Positions 39,687-48,792 are shown, counted from the stretch's first letter. The stretch: DNA of 64,000 nucleotides from Pseudomonas shahriarae (GCF_014268455.2 NZ_CP077085.1:2459001-2523000), one strand, 5' to 3'. The notes: generated by a model from the sequence alone, not told the origin. Program-made: numbers and translations.

Positions 39687-40724
39687 ATGAACGCAATACT
39701 GGAAAGCAAACCCGAGGAAAAGAAGCCCGCCGCGGCACCGGTCAAGAGCCGGCGGCGGTTCCCTACCGAACTGAGCATTTTCCTGGTGCTGATCGGTATC
39801 GGCCTGGTGTTCGAACTGTTTGGCTGGATCGTACGGGACCAGAGCTTTTTGATGAACTCCCAGCGCCTGGTGCTGATGATCCTGCAAGTGTCGATCATCG
39901 GTTTGCTGGCGATTGGCGTGACCCAGGTGATCATCACCACGGGGATCGACCTGTCCTCGGGCTCGGTGCTGGCGTTGTCGGCGATGATCGCCGCGAGTCT
40001 GGCGCAGACCTCGGACTTTTCCCGGGCGGTGTTTCCATCGTTGACGGACTTGCCGGTGTGGATCCCGGTGGTCGCCGGCCTGGGCGTGGGCCTGCTGGCG
40101 GGGGCAATCAATGGCAGCATCATCGCCATAACCGGCATCCCGCCGTTTATTGCGACCCTCGGCATGATGGTCTCGGCCCGTGGCCTGGCACGTTATTACA
40201 CCGAAGGCCAGCCAGTGAGCATGCTCTCGGATTCCTACACGGCCATCGGCCATGGCGCGATGCCGGTGATCATCTTTCTGGTGGTGGCGGTGATTTTCCA
40301 CATTGCCCTGCGCTACACCAAGTACGGCAAGTACACCTACGCCATCGGCGGCAACATGCAGGCGGCGCGCACCTCGGGGATCAACGTCAAGCGCCACCTG
40401 ATCATCGTCTACAGCATCGCCGGGCTGCTGGCCGGGCTGGCCGGTGTGGTTGCCTCGGCACGGGCGGCTACCGGGCAGGCGGGGATGGGCATGTCTTATG
40501 AGCTGGACGCGATCGCGGCTGCGGTCATCGGCGGCACCAGCCTGGCGGGCGGGGTGGGGCGTATCACCGGCACGGTGATTGGCGCGCTGATCCTCGGGGT
40601 GATGGCCAGTGGGTTTACCTTTGTCGGGGTGGATGCCTATATCCAGGACATCATCAAGGGCCTGATCATTGTGGTGGCGGTGGTGATCGACCAGTATCGC
40701 AACAAGCGCAAACTCAAGCGCTGA
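39687..40724 (+). CDS. Sugar-type ABC transporter permease
   Basis: This 345-aa inner-membrane protein of the RbsC/XylH family has 8-10 helices. Typical stretches are IIGLLAIGVTQVIITTGIDL (the QVIITTGIDLSSGSVLAL signature), ITGIPPFIATLGMMVSARGL and AIAAAVIGGTSLAGGVGRIT. It forms the homodimeric channel for the substrate delivered by the binding protein 1.6 kb upstream. It starts 21 bases after the ATPase with AAAAAGGTGACG upstream. A REPIN follows the stop. Confidence 0.93.
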   Translation: MNAILESKPEEKKPAAAPVKSRRRFPTELSIFLVLIGIGLVFELFGWIVRDQSFLMNSQRLVLMILQVSIIGLLAIGVTQVIITTGIDLSSGSVLALSAMIAASLAQTSDFSRAVFPSLTDLPVWIPVVAGLGVGLLAGAINGSIIAITGIPPFIATLGMMVSARGLARYYTEGQPVSMLSDSYTAIGHGAMPVIIFLVVAVIFHIALRYTKYGKYTYAIGGNMQAARTSGINVKRHLIIVYSIAGLLAGLAGVVASARAATGQAGMGMSYELDAIAAAVIGGTSLAGGVGRITGTVIGALILGVMASGFTFVGVDAYIQDIIKGLIIVVAVVIDQYRNKRKLKR

Positions 40725-40758
40725 GCGAGATTTGAATCAAAAAGTGGGGCTTGTTTGT

Positions 40759-40845
40759 GTGGGAGCGGGCTTGCCCGCGATAGCGATGGGTCAGTCAAAT
40801 TTCTATCAACTGACCCTCCGCTATCGCGGGCAAGCCCGCTCCCAC
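40759..40845. repeat. REPIN
   Basis: A nearly symmetric copy: GTGGGAGCGGGCTTGCCCGC followed 47 bases later by its exact inverse. It occupies the first part of the 404-bp gap (40725-41128) after the ABC operon; the rest of the gap shows nothing I can identify. Confidence 0.92.
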
Positions 40846-41128
40846 ATAACCGTTTGTCTTCTATATAGCTCCATGACACTGAATTTCTTGCTATAAACGC
40901 ACTCCGATAACCGCCTGCCAAGCCCGTCCTGGTGCCTTTTAGGGGAATGTCGGACAAATTGCCTGTCATTTCAGTTGCTGCGCCCTCAAGTCGGCCGTAG
41001 ACTGCCGCCCCTCGTAAATTGAGTGCCGGGTGGCGCTTGGAATGGACGGCGTCTTTCCCCGACCTCCAGAGGTTGGCCGGAACGCTCCCTTATTCGCCTT
41101 AATGCACGTATTTTTTATAGAGAAATCA

Positions 41129-41533
41129 ATGACAAAGGAAAAGTTGCTGGCCATGCCGGCGGATGACTACATGAATGCCGAGCAGCACGCTTTTTTCGAG
41201 AAGTTGTTGCAAGACATGAAAGTCGAGCACCACGAGCGCATTGAGCAAAACCGCATCGCCATTGAAAGCCTGGACACCCCGGCTGACCCGGCTGACGCCG
41301 CCTCGGTTGAAGAAGAGCGCACCTGGTTGGTCAACGCCATCGACCGCGACCAGCGCATGCTGCCGCAACTTGAACAGGCCCTGGGCCGTATCAAGGAAGA
41401 TTCCTTTGGCTGGTGTGACGACAGCGGCGAGCCTATCGGCCTCAAGCGCCTGCTGATCAGCCCGACCACCAAGTACTGCATCGAAGCGCAAGAGCGCCAC
41501 GAGCAAATCGACAAGCATCAGCGCCAGGCCTGA
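41129..41533 (+). CDS. DksA2-like protein lacking two zinc-finger cysteines
   Basis: This 134-aa TraR/DksA-family RNA-polymerase-binding protein has a coiled coil with the tip region SLDTPADPADAASVEEERTW and the conserved IKEDSFGWCDDSGEPIGLKR globular part. Only C96 and C117 of the four zinc cysteines remain: positions 99 and 120 are Ser and Ala (C-x2-S and C-x2-A). This resembles P. aeruginosa DksA2 (C-x2-T and C-x2-A), which works without zinc. It probably supports ppGpp-dependent transcription when zinc is scarce. No convincing Zur box was found in the upstream gap. The start is ATG at 41129; the upstream frame lacks family similarity. Confidence 0.87.
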   Translation: MTKEKLLAMPADDYMNAEQHAFFEKLLQDMKVEHHERIEQNRIAIESLDTPADPADAASVEEERTWLVNAIDRDQRMLPQLEQALGRIKEDSFGWCDDSGEPIGLKRLLISPTTKYCIEAQERHEQIDKHQRQA

Positions 41534-41545
41534 TCTGTTTGATGT

Positions 41546-41573
41546 TGTAGGCGCCGGCGAGCCGGCCCCTACA
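41546..41573. repeat. Single REP-like hairpin
   Basis: TGTAGGCGCCGGC-GA-GCCGGCCCCTACA forms one imperfect hairpin just after the DksA2-like gene. It is the TGTAGG-type repeat, the same family as at 24230 and 55978. Confidence 0.7.
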
Positions 41574-41675
41574 GATCCCCGCGTGTCATCCCCCCGTCTA
41601 TTGATCTGCTGCAAGCCCTAACACCAAAGGCCCATAGATAATGGCCAGATAGTGGCGTTTAATGCAGACACAATA

Positions 41676-43316
41676 ATGACAAGCAGTGGGGTGACAAACA
41701 TGGCCGGGGATGGATCTCTGATGGGCGCCGTCGTGGTGCCGCACGCGGTGAACCGCCGGCTGCCTGGCTGGGTGACTCCGCTGCTGCAAAGCATCGCCCT
41801 GGTGCTGATACTGTCGGGCCTGGCGTTCGCCAACCTGTCGATCTACCTCTGCCTGCCCGTGGCCCTGTTGCTGATCTGGCTGCCGTGCCTGAAAAGGCCG
41901 GACCGCAGCCCAGCGCCTGATGTTGGCGAGGATGCCATTGGCGCGTTGACTCGCGATCTGTCCTACACCACCAGCCATAATGCGCTGTCGGCCGCTGGCG
42001 TGGCCTATTCGGTCAAGCAACTGGCCGCCAGGTTGCAATCGCAATTGAGCGCGGCCCAGCAGATCGTCAGCAGTGCCGAAGTGATGATTGGCACCGAGCA
42101 AGTCACTTCCCAGCTCAGCCGCGAGGCCCTGGGGGCGGCCGGCCAGGCCCATCAGCGCAGCACCGAAGGGCGTGCGGTGCTGGGGGAATCCATCAGCCGC
42201 ATGCATCAGCTCAGCCAGCGTGCCAGCGACAGCCGGCAATTGATCGAGGCCCTGAGTCAGCGCAGCGAAGAAATCCAGCGGGTGACCCTGGTGATTCAGT
42301 CGATTGCCAGCCAGACCAATCTGTTGGCCTTGAATGCCGCCATTGAAGCCGCCCGCGCCGGTGAGCATGGGCGTGGGTTTGCCGTGGTGGCCGACGAAGT
42401 GCGCGGCCTGGCGGGCCGTACGGCGACCGCCACCGATGAAGTGGGGGTGATGGTCGCGGACATCCAGCAGCGTACCGCCCAGGTGGTGGAGCAAATCCGC
42501 CAACTGTCCGTGGATTTGCAGGCCGGCGTCGAGCAAGTGGAGCATGCCGGCGAGCAACTGGAGAGCATTGCCACGTTGGCGGCGGGTGTGGAGGGCCAGG
42601 TCAGCGAGATTGCCCAGGGCACCGAGACCAACCGTGCGCAACTCGACAGCCTGTTCCATGCCGTGGAGCAGATGCGCAGCGACTTGACCGTCAGCGACCA
42701 ACAGACCCAGCAATTGGCCCAGGCCGCCGTGCAAATGGAAGGGCAGGCCGAAACCATCAGCGAGCGCCTGGCCGAAGTCGGTCTGGATGATTATCACCAG
42801 CGTATCTACGACCTCGCCCGCGAAGGCGCCAGCCAGATCGCCGCGCAGTTCGAGGCGGATATCCAACAGAACCGCATCAGCCTCGATGACCTGTTCAATC
42901 GCAGCTACACGCCGATAGCCAACAGCCACCCGACCAAATATCACAGCCGCTTCGACGGCTACACCGATCAGGTCTTGCCCGCTATCCAGGAAGCCTTGCT
43001 GCCCCGTCATGAAGGGCTGGTGTTCGCGATTGCCTGCACACCACAGGGCTATGTGCCGACGCACAACAAGGCGTTTTCCCAGGCACTGACCGGGGATGCC
43101 CAGGTTGATGCCGTGAACAATCGCACCAAGCGCAAGTTTGAAGACCGCACCGGGATCCGCTGTGGCAGCCACCAGCAGGCTGTGTTGTTGCAAACCTATA
43201 CCCGCGACACCGGGGAGTTGATGCACGATCTGTCCGTGCCGATCATGGTCAACGGCCGGCATTGGGGCGGTTTGCGCCTGGGCTATAAGCCTGAAGGGCA
43301 GGCTGGGGCGCGCTAG
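41676..43316 (+). CDS. Methyl-accepting chemotaxis protein with C-terminal sensor-like module
   Basis: This chemoreceptor has two N-terminal helices ([33 protein letters not shown]) with almost no periplasmic loop. A signalling domain follows, with the hairpin tip [20 protein letters not shown] and [15 protein letters not shown]. The last ~150 residues after the coiled coil form a separate Cache-like module ([60 protein letters not shown]). Sensing should therefore be cytoplasmic. Start choice is uncertain: GTG 41652, ATG 41676 or ATG 41700, the last having GGGGTG upstream. No che genes are adjacent. Confidence 0.88.
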   Translation: MTSSGVTNMAGDGSLMGAVVVPHAVNRRLPGWVTPLLQSIALVLILSGLAFANLSIYLCLPVALLLIWLPCLKRPDRSPAPDVGEDAIGALTRDLSYTTSHNALSAAGVAYSVKQLAARLQSQLSAAQQIVSSAEVMIGTEQVTSQLSREALGAAGQAHQRSTEGRAVLGESISRMHQLSQRASDSRQLIEALSQRSEEIQRVTLVIQSIASQTNLLALNAAIEAARAGEHGRGFAVVADEVRGLAGRTATATDEVGVMVADIQQRTAQVVEQIRQLSVDLQAGVEQVEHAGEQLESIATLAAGVEGQVSEIAQGTETNRAQLDSLFHAVEQMRSDLTVSDQQTQQLAQAAVQMEGQAETISERLAEVGLDDYHQRIYDLAREGASQIAAQFEADIQQNRISLDDLFNRSYTPIANSHPTKYHSRFDGYTDQVLPAIQEALLPRHEGLVFAIACTPQGYVPTHNKAFSQALTGDAQVDAVNNRTKRKFEDRTGIRCGSHQQAVLLQTYTRDTGELMHDLSVPIMVNGRHWGGLRLGYKPEGQAGAR

Positions 43317-43441
43317 ACCCTGGCCAGGATTGTTGCGTGTTATGCAAGGAAGCTTTTACGCCGGTCGCTTTTTCCGGTGAAAGGAACCGCTTAAGATGCG
43401 GCATATCGTTAGCTGGCTAACTAATCTGGCGGAGAGCTTCC

Positions 43442-43645
43442 ATGCAAAACAAAGTCGATGTGGCGGTGATGATTGGCAGTGGGGTGCCACAGACCCTGCG
43501 TGCGCTGGGCCTGCGCGCCTGTTGGGTGGTGTTGCTCAACGGGGAACAGCGCGGCACGGCCTTCGCCAGTCGCGACGAAGCCCAGGAGTGCCGCGCCGCC
43601 TGGCAGGCCCTGATGGACCTCGAGCAATCAGACCGCCTGCACTGA
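43442..43645 (+). CDS. Small conserved-looking hypothetical protein
   Basis: This 67-aa soluble protein has the sequence features QNKVDVAVMIGSGVPQTLRA, WVVLLNGEQRGTAFASRDEA and EC(R)AAWQALMDLEQS. GGAGAGCTTCC lies directly before the ATG. I do not recognise a family. It sits after the chemoreceptor and converges with the DUF2789-like gene, with 7 bases between stops. Base composition is like its neighbours. A functional call is not possible. Confidence 0.65.
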   Translation: MQNKVDVAVMIGSGVPQTLRALGLRACWVVLLNGEQRGTAFASRDEAQECRAAWQALMDLEQSDRLH

Positions 43646-43652
43646 GGGCCGG

Positions 43653-43889
43653 TCAGGCGCTCTGATGCAGACGCTGGTTCAGCTCATCCACGGCAATCGC
43701 CCAGTCCGCATCTTCGCGTAGCTCTTCCTTGAGGAACTGCGCCTGTTGTGGGGTCCAGAAAGGCGCGTCGATCAGCTTCACATCCTCTGGCAGGGGGTGT
43801 TCACCGATAAATTTGTCAATGGCTGCAGGCGAGGCTTCCAGGCCCAATTGTTCGAACAGGTCGTGTAGGGTGTGCGTTGGCGCGTCCAT
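43653..43889 (-). CDS. DUF2789-type small protein
   Basis: This 78-aa protein begins DAPTHTLHDLFEQLGLEASP and contains FIGEHPLPEDVKLIDAPFWT and PQQAQFLKEELREDADWA. It matches the layout of DUF2789 proteins of gamma-proteobacteria: an N-terminal helix, an APFWTPxQAxFL motif and a C-terminal helix. The ATG at 43889 follows TTTGGAG at six bases; the in-frame TTG at 43901 overlaps the ribosome site and is rejected. Function unknown. Confidence 0.8.
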   Translation of the reverse strand: MDAPTHTLHDLFEQLGLEASPAAIDKFIGEHPLPEDVKLIDAPFWTPQQAQFLKEELREDADWAIAVDELNQRLHQSA

Positions 43890-43969
43890 TTCATTCTCCA
43901 AAAGAGTGAGCTTCTACTCGTATGGGAGGTGTGCCAGCGCGCATAGTTCGATTTGGCTGTAGCCGCTCC

Positions 43970-44224
43970 TCAACGGGCAGGGGGGCAGAGGAGGGCTTCC
44001 AATTCCTTGGCCAGGGCGCAGGCCTTGTTGTGATCACTGCGAAAGCCTTTGATCCGGCCGCTGGGCACTTCCAGGATATGGAAAAAATTCCTTCCCGCGG
44101 GGACGACGCGGTACAAGGCGAAATCTGCGCACACGCCATTGGCATACACGCTGTAGAATAGCGCGCTATCCTTGCGTGATAAGGCACCGGAAGTCTGTGT
44201 CGGTTGGCGTTGAACTCGTTGCAT
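43970..44224 (-). CDS. Hypothetical 84-aa protein
   Basis: The frame encodes QRVQRQPTQTSGALSRKDSA, then LFYSVYANGVCADFALYRVV and PSGRIKGFRSDHNKACALAK. AAAGGAG lies six bases before the ATG. It reads like a small mixed alpha/beta protein. No family recognised. It is divergent from nothing close upstream and lies 80 bp before the DUF2789-type gene on the same strand. Confidence 0.6.
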   Translation of the reverse strand: MQRVQRQPTQTSGALSRKDSALFYSVYANGVCADFALYRVVPAGRNFFHILEVPSGRIKGFRSDHNKACALAKELEALLCPPAR

Positions 44225-44595
44225 GACCAGCTCCTTTCGATCTATTGACCTGCTTGCAGCATTTCGGGTGGTTTTGAGCTGTGTTGCTGTTCTAATATTG
44301 TTGTCGGCAGCTCACGTTCGGTTCCATCCAACGTTTTTCCTTGGTTTTTGGCTGTCGGAAAACCACCCTTTCAAGTGGGGTATTCTCTGAAGTGGGGCGT
44401 CCAGTATTCTCTGGCCGATAAACCTGTGATTTCCTGCAAAGCCTGACGACCTTGTACAAGGACTGTCATGCCCGGCTGCACGAGTCTGGCGGGAATCAAC
44501 TTCAGTATGTTTTTTCAATGTGTCGAGCCGTATCGGCCTTTTTTGTGCTGCCTGCCTCGGGCGGGTAGCGCTTTTTTAGATGTGGGGGCGTTTCC
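44225..44595. other. 371-bp gap without a supportable gene
   Basis: The stretch contains several T-rich tracts and two weak hairpins (GCCG-TAT-CGGC followed by CTTTTTT at 44527-44544, and CCTGCC/GGCGGG near 44550-44567 followed by TTTTTT). These may end transcription or form a leader for the gene at 44596. No reading frame with a ribosome site is visible. Confidence 0.4.
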
Positions 44596-45066
44596 TTGGC
44601 AGTCAGTAATCTGGATATGCACGCATTGTTCGTGCTGGGTGATTTGCGCGCGAAGTTGGTTAAACAATTTCAGTCGCGGTTTGTTTACATCACGGAACAA
44701 ACCCCTGAAGGCATTTACATTGCCGAAATAGATACTGAAACAGCGCTGGTGGTAGATGACAAGCCTCGACTGGAACTCAAGGTCGGCGATCATTTTCGTG
44801 CGGCAGTCCTGCCCAGTCGTGAAGGTGGCAAGTTCGAACTGAAGTTTCGCGACATCAAGTTGACGGTCTATGGCCTGGGCGACTATGCATTTGTGTCCAC
44901 CGCGCAGGGCGAGGGCATTGTGTTCAAAGAAGGTCACAGCGTAATGCTGGTGTTCGCCGCCAATGAACAATTGCAGGAAGGCCTGAGCAAGACCCTCAAG
45001 GCCGTGACCGGCAAAGCCGCCAAGTGGCGCAAAGGTGAGCTGGTGACGTTCAAGGCCAGCGAATAA
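44596..45066 (+). CDS. Hypothetical protein, about 150 aa
   Basis: This soluble, beta-rich protein has features DLRAKLVKQFQSRFVYITEQ, PEGIYIAEIDTETALVVDDK and TVYGLGDYAFVSTAQGEG. Start choice is open: TTG at 44596 with a GGGGGC sequence upstream, or ATG at 44617 without a clear ribosome site. It overlaps the next small gene by one base (TAATG), so the two form an operon. I do not recognise a family. GC content matches its neighbours, so recent transfer is not indicated. Confidence 0.65.
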   Translation: MAVSNLDMHALFVLGDLRAKLVKQFQSRFVYITEQTPEGIYIAEIDTETALVVDDKPRLELKVGDHFRAAVLPSREGGKFELKFRDIKLTVYGLGDYAFVSTAQGEGIVFKEGHSVMLVFAANEQLQEGLSKTLKAVTGKAAKWRKGELVTFKASE

Positions 45067-45263
45067 TGAGCGAAGGCCGGGCACAGTTTCACCAGCAACA
45101 CCTGGCGGATGCCCAAGCCAAGGCTGCTGAACTGTTTGCCCGCAAAGATGATCTGCAAGGTGCCTGGTTGAACTGGGTGGCCAGCCAACTGTATGCCCTG
45201 CGGCCTGCCGAGTACGCCAGCATGGTGCGCCGGGAACTACAGCGTTTGCATCAGCAGCCCTGA
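45066..45263 (+). CDS. Hypothetical 65-aa helical protein
   Basis: The ATG shares its first base with the stop of the preceding gene, indicating translational coupling. The sequence (SEGRAQFHQQHLADAQAKAA, LFARKDDLQGAWLNWVASQL, RRELQRLHQQP) is almost wholly helical. Family and role unknown; its size and coupling suggest a small partner of the upstream protein. Confidence 0.65.
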   Translation: MSEGRAQFHQQHLADAQAKAAELFARKDDLQGAWLNWVASQLYALRPAEYASMVRRELQRLHQQP

Positions 45264-45379
45264 ATATCGGCAACCGTTTGAACCTCTACTACAGTTCAGT
45301 GGACTTAATTGTTCAGAGGCTTTCGCGGCGTGACAGCAAAGCCATCCACCCTGGCTATGCATACACGAGGTTCAAAGGC

Positions 45380-46396
45380 ATGAAAGCAATTCGAGCGCTG
45401 TTGGCAGCGTCCGTTACCACCCTGGGCCTGTCGATGGCGGCCGCACCGGTAGCGGCTGCCCAGGCGCCCATTCACTTTGCCGACCTGAATTGGGAAAGTG
45501 GCAGCCTGATCACCGAAGTTCTGCGGTTTATTGTCGAGAAAGGCTACGATTTACCCACCGACACCTTGCCCGGAACCACCATTACCCTGGAAACCGCCCT
45601 GGCGAAAAATGATATCCAGGTGATTGGCGAGGAGTGGGCGGGCCGCAGCCCGGTGTGGATCAAGGCGCAAGCCGAAGGCAAGGTGGTTGGCCTGGGAGAT
45701 ACCGTCAAGGGTGCGACCGAAGGCTGGTGGGTGCCGGAATACGTGGTCAAGGGCGACCCGGACAAGGGCATTGCGCCGCTGGCACCTGAGCTGCGTAGCG
45801 TAAAGGACCTGGTGCGCTACAAGGACGTGTTCGCGGACCCGGAAGCCCCGGGCAAGGGGCGGTTCCTCAACAGCCCCATCGGCTGGACCTCGGAAGTGGT
45901 CAATAAGCAAAAACTCAAGGCTTACGGCCTGGACGACAGCTACGTCAACTTTCGCAGCGGTTCAGGCGCGGCGCTGGATGCCGAGATTGCCTCGTCGATC
46001 CGCCGTGGCAAGCCGATCCTGTTCTACTACTGGTCGCCAACCCCCTTGATGGGGCGTTACAAGTTGGTCCAGCTGGAGGAGCCGGCGTTCGACGCCGAGG
46101 CCTGGAAGACCCTGACCGATGCCGACAATCCCAACCCCAAGCCCACGCGTTCGTTGGCGTCCAAGCTGAGCATTGGCGTGTCCACGCCGTTCCAGCAGCA
46201 GTATCCGCAGATTGCGCAGTTCTTTGAAAAAGTCGACTTTCCGATTGGCCCGCTCAATCAGGCCCTGGCGACGATGAGCGAGAAACACACCCCGCCCCGT
46301 GAAGTGGCGCAGGCGTTTCTCAAGGATCACCCGCAGGTGTGGAAGGCCTGGTTGACGGAGGAGGTGGCTGCAAAGGTCGAGGCCAGCCTCAAATAA
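45380..46396 (+). CDS. Glycine betaine/choline-type ABC substrate-binding protein (orphan)
   Basis: This 338-aa protein has a signal peptide (AIRALLAASVTTLGLSMAAA) and an OpuAC/ProX-type domain. Visible parts are IHFADLNWESGSLITEVLRF, VIGEEWAGRSPVWIKAQAEG, GWWVPEYVVKGDPDKG and KPILFYYWSPTPLMGRYKLV. The tryptophans and tyrosines fit an aromatic cage for a quaternary ammonium ligand. No permease or ATPase lies beside it, so it must feed a transporter encoded elsewhere. The ATG at 45380 starts the signal peptide; the longer frame from 45278 adds a non-secretory leader. Confidence 0.88.
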   Translation: MKAIRALLAASVTTLGLSMAAAPVAAAQAPIHFADLNWESGSLITEVLRFIVEKGYDLPTDTLPGTTITLETALAKNDIQVIGEEWAGRSPVWIKAQAEGKVVGLGDTVKGATEGWWVPEYVVKGDPDKGIAPLAPELRSVKDLVRYKDVFADPEAPGKGRFLNSPIGWTSEVVNKQKLKAYGLDDSYVNFRSGSGAALDAEIASSIRRGKPILFYYWSPTPLMGRYKLVQLEEPAFDAEAWKTLTDADNPNPKPTRSLASKLSIGVSTPFQQQYPQIAQFFEKVDFPIGPLNQALATMSEKHTPPREVAQAFLKDHPQVWKAWLTEEVAAKVEASLK

Positions 46397-46433
46397 CCTT
46401 TCATATGAGGATCAAACTGTGGGCGCGGGCTTG

Positions 46434-46522
46434 TGTGGGAGCGGGCTTGCCCGCGATAGCGGTGGTTCAGCAGCCCAATGTATTGACTGACAGTCAGCCA
46501 TCGCGGGCAAGCCCGCTCCCAC
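46434..46522. repeat. REPIN
   Basis: GTGGGAGCGGGCTTGCCCGC and its inverse, with a variable centre, lie between the orphan binding protein and the convergent TonB receptor gene. Confidence 0.92.
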
Positions 46523-46587
46523 AGTTTTAACTGCATTCCAGCCTTAGAGCCGGTCTCCTATAGTTTTAACTGCATTCCAGCCTTAGA
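46523..46587. repeat. Short tandem duplication at the 3' end of the receptor gene
   Basis: A 26-base sequence (AGTTTTAACTGCATTCCAGC plus CTTAGA) occurs at 46523-46548 and again, unchanged, at 46562-46587, a 39-base offset. The second copy contains the receptor stop codon, so the first looks like a recent slip or duplication next to the REPIN. Confidence 0.85.
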
Positions 46588-48697
46588 ACTGGGTCTGCAC
46601 GGCCAATTCAAAGGTGCGCGGCGAGCCCAGGTAATACGCTGGCGACACATGGGCAAACTGCGCATACACCTCATTGGTCAGGTTGCGCACCCGGCCCGTC
46701 ACCGAGGTGTGTTGATCGACCTTATAGGTCAGGAACGTGCCAAACAGGGTATACGCCGGCACCGTCAGGGTATTGGCATTGTCGGCATACACCTGCGCCA
46801 CGTACCGCGCGTCTACGCCACCTTGCCAGGCGGGGGCGATGTCATAGGTCAGCCACAGGTTGCCCACCCGTTTCGGTACGTTGGTCGGTGTATTGCCCTT
46901 GCGCGACACCACTGCGCCGCTGGCGGTTTTCTCGTTGAAGTCATCGTATTGCGCGTCGACCCAGGCGAAGTTGCCTTCCGCCAATAGCTTGGGGGTGATG
47001 CGCAATGAGCTGGCCAGCTCGATGCCCTTGGACGACTGCGCACCCACCGCAATGCTGCGGGTGGGGTCTTGTGGATCGGTCACGGCAAAGTCTTTGCGCT
47101 CGATGTGGTAAGCGGCCACGGTGGCTGAACCACGCCCGTCCAGATAATCGAACTTGCTACCCACTTCCCATTGCTTGCCGGTGGAGACATCAAACACCTG
47201 GGTGGTGCTGGTGGGCTGTTCGGCGGCGGTGCTGTATTGCACGTAGACATTGGCCGACGGGATGAACTGGTAGGTCAGGCCCACCCGCCCGGTGACCGGC
47301 TCCCAACGGCGCTTGACGTTACCCAGGTTGTCGCGGTGGCTGGTCACGTCCAGATCGATGGCGTCATAACGCAGGCCGGTCAGCAGCGACAGCGTGTCGG
47401 TCAGGCCCAGGCGGTTTTCGACAAACAGCGCCTTGGTCGTCACGTCGGTGGTCTTGTCCTTGATAAAGCCGGGCCGGGTGCCGGGCAGGTCGTAGAAATG
47501 CCCCGGATCGTAGTGGTTGGGGTCCACCGCGTTCTTGGGGGATACGTTCAACGGGCTGTTGGTGGTGCTGTTGACCTTGTATTCGAAACCGCCGGACCAG
47601 GTAGTGGCCAGGCCGAACACACTGCTGTCATGGCGCAGCTCGAACTGGTTGCCGTTCTGTTCGCCCTGATGCCGTACCTGATAGGCCGTCGAACGGTTCA
47701 CCACGCGGTTGTCTGGGCTGTACTGGTAGGTCTCCAGGTTGCGGTAGTCGCGCTGGCTGTCCAGGTGGTAGAGGGTGTTGCGCAGGGTGGTGCTGTCGTT
47801 GATCCGATAGTCGATGATCGAGCGGGCCCGGATCGTGCGTTGTTCGTAGCGGCCATCGGCGACGTTGTAGTTGTTGAAACGGTTGTGCTTGTCGATCTTC
47901 AGCTCGCCGGCCTTGGGGTTGAGCACCGGGGTGCCCCAGTACGGGCTGTCTTCGTGTTCGTCCTGGTATTCCAGGGCCAGAGTGTGGGACAGGTTGGGCG
48001 TCAGGTCGCTGAGCAGGGAAAACGCCACGCTCCAGGACTCCCGTTGCTGGCGGTCGATATGGGTGTGGTTGGTGTTGCGGCTGACATCCAGGCGCGCATA
48101 GTGCTGGACCTCGGCGCCGGGCTCGGTTAGGGCGTGGTTGAGGCCCAGGGCGATGCCGGTGGTGTCGTAGCTGCCGTAGTTGATCTGGCCTTCGACGGCC
48201 TGTTCTTCGCGGTTGGCCAGCTTGGTCACGTAGTTCAGCGAACCGCCCACGGAGCCGGCACCGTTGATCAGCGAGGAGGGGCCGCCCACCAGTTCCACCC
48301 GGTCATAAATCCAGGCATCCACCGGTCGCGCCAGGCCACTGGCGACGTTGATGCCGTTGAACATCTGGGTGATCTGGCTGCTGGTAAAGCCCCGGTAGGA
48401 GATAAACCCGCCAAACCCCGGCGGCGCACTGGCGTTGACCCCAGGCAGGGTGTTGGCCGCATCCTGGAAGGTTTTGGCGCCACGGCGTTCGATATCGTGG
48501 CGGTCGGCGATGCTGATCGAAGCCGGGGTTTCCCGCACGCTCAGGCCCAGGCGCGAGGCCATGCCGCTGGATTGGTCCAGGGCCAGGCCAGGCTCGTTGG
48601 TGGCGGCGCCGTCAATGGTGGTGGGGGCCAGCTCAAGGGCCCAGGCGCTGAAAGGCAGGCAGCCGAACAGGCCCGCCAGTAGAGGTAAATGTTTCAT
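46583..48697 (-). CDS. TonB-dependent receptor, siderophore- or copper-type
   Basis: This 704-aa outer-membrane receptor has a signal peptide (KHLPLLAGLFGCLPFSAWA). The plug domain (about 50-200) contains ETPASISIADRHDIERRGAK, GGFISYRGFTSSQITQMFNG, VELVGGPSSLINGAGSVGGS and LNYVTK. A ~480-residue barrel ends in SPRTFELAVQTQF. The plug resembles the TonB siderophore receptor class. The DUF2946 gene just upstream is often found beside the TonB copper receptor OprC, so copper or another metal chelate is possible. CAGGA precedes the ATG. It is second in a two-gene unit; no Fur box was seen. Confidence 0.9.
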   Translation of the reverse strand: MKHLPLLAGLFGCLPFSAWALELAPTTIDGAATNEPGLALDQSSGMASRLGLSVRETPASISIADRHDIERRGAKTFQDAANTLPGVNASAPPGFGGFISYRGFTSSQITQMFNGINVASGLARPVDAWIYDRVELVGGPSSLINGAGSVGGSLNYVTKLANREEQAVEGQINYGSYDTTGIALGLNHALTEPGAEVQHYARLDVSRNTNHTHIDRQQRESWSVAFSLLSDLTPNLSHTLALEYQDEHEDSPYWGTPVLNPKAGELKIDKHNRFNNYNVADGRYEQRTIRARSIIDYRINDSTTLRNTLYHLDSQRDYRNLETYQYSPDNRVVNRSTAYQVRHQGEQNGNQFELRHDSSVFGLATTWSGGFEYKVNSTTNSPLNVSPKNAVDPNHYDPGHFYDLPGTRPGFIKDKTTDVTTKALFVENRLGLTDTLSLLTGLRYDAIDLDVTSHRDNLGNVKRRWEPVTGRVGLTYQFIPSANVYVQYSTAAEQPTSTTQVFDVSTGKQWEVGSKFDYLDGRGSATVAAYHIERKDFAVTDPQDPTRSIAVGAQSSKGIELASSLRITPKLLAEGNFAWVDAQYDDFNEKTASGAVVSRKGNTPTNVPKRVGNLWLTYDIAPAWQGGVDARYVAQVYADNANTLTVPAYTLFGTFLTYKVDQHTSVTGRVRNLTNEVYAQFAHVSPAYYLGSPRTFELAVQTQF

Positions 48698-48792
48698 CGG
48701 TAAATCCTGAAAAGCAGGGCTTGGAAGCAGCGCACAGCCGTCCGCGCTTCCGGGGGGAAGCTGCGCGGTGTGCGGATCAAAAAGCGCAGGTA

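Noticed and set aside
44527..44544. Hairpin plus T-tract as a firm terminator
   Set aside because: The stem is only four base pairs (GCCG/CGGC), and it does not follow a clear plus-strand gene, so it is mentioned only within the gap entry.
44468..44731. An 87-codon plus-strand frame overlapping the 44596 gene
   Set aside because: It overlaps a better supported, coupled gene in another frame and lacks a ribosome site.
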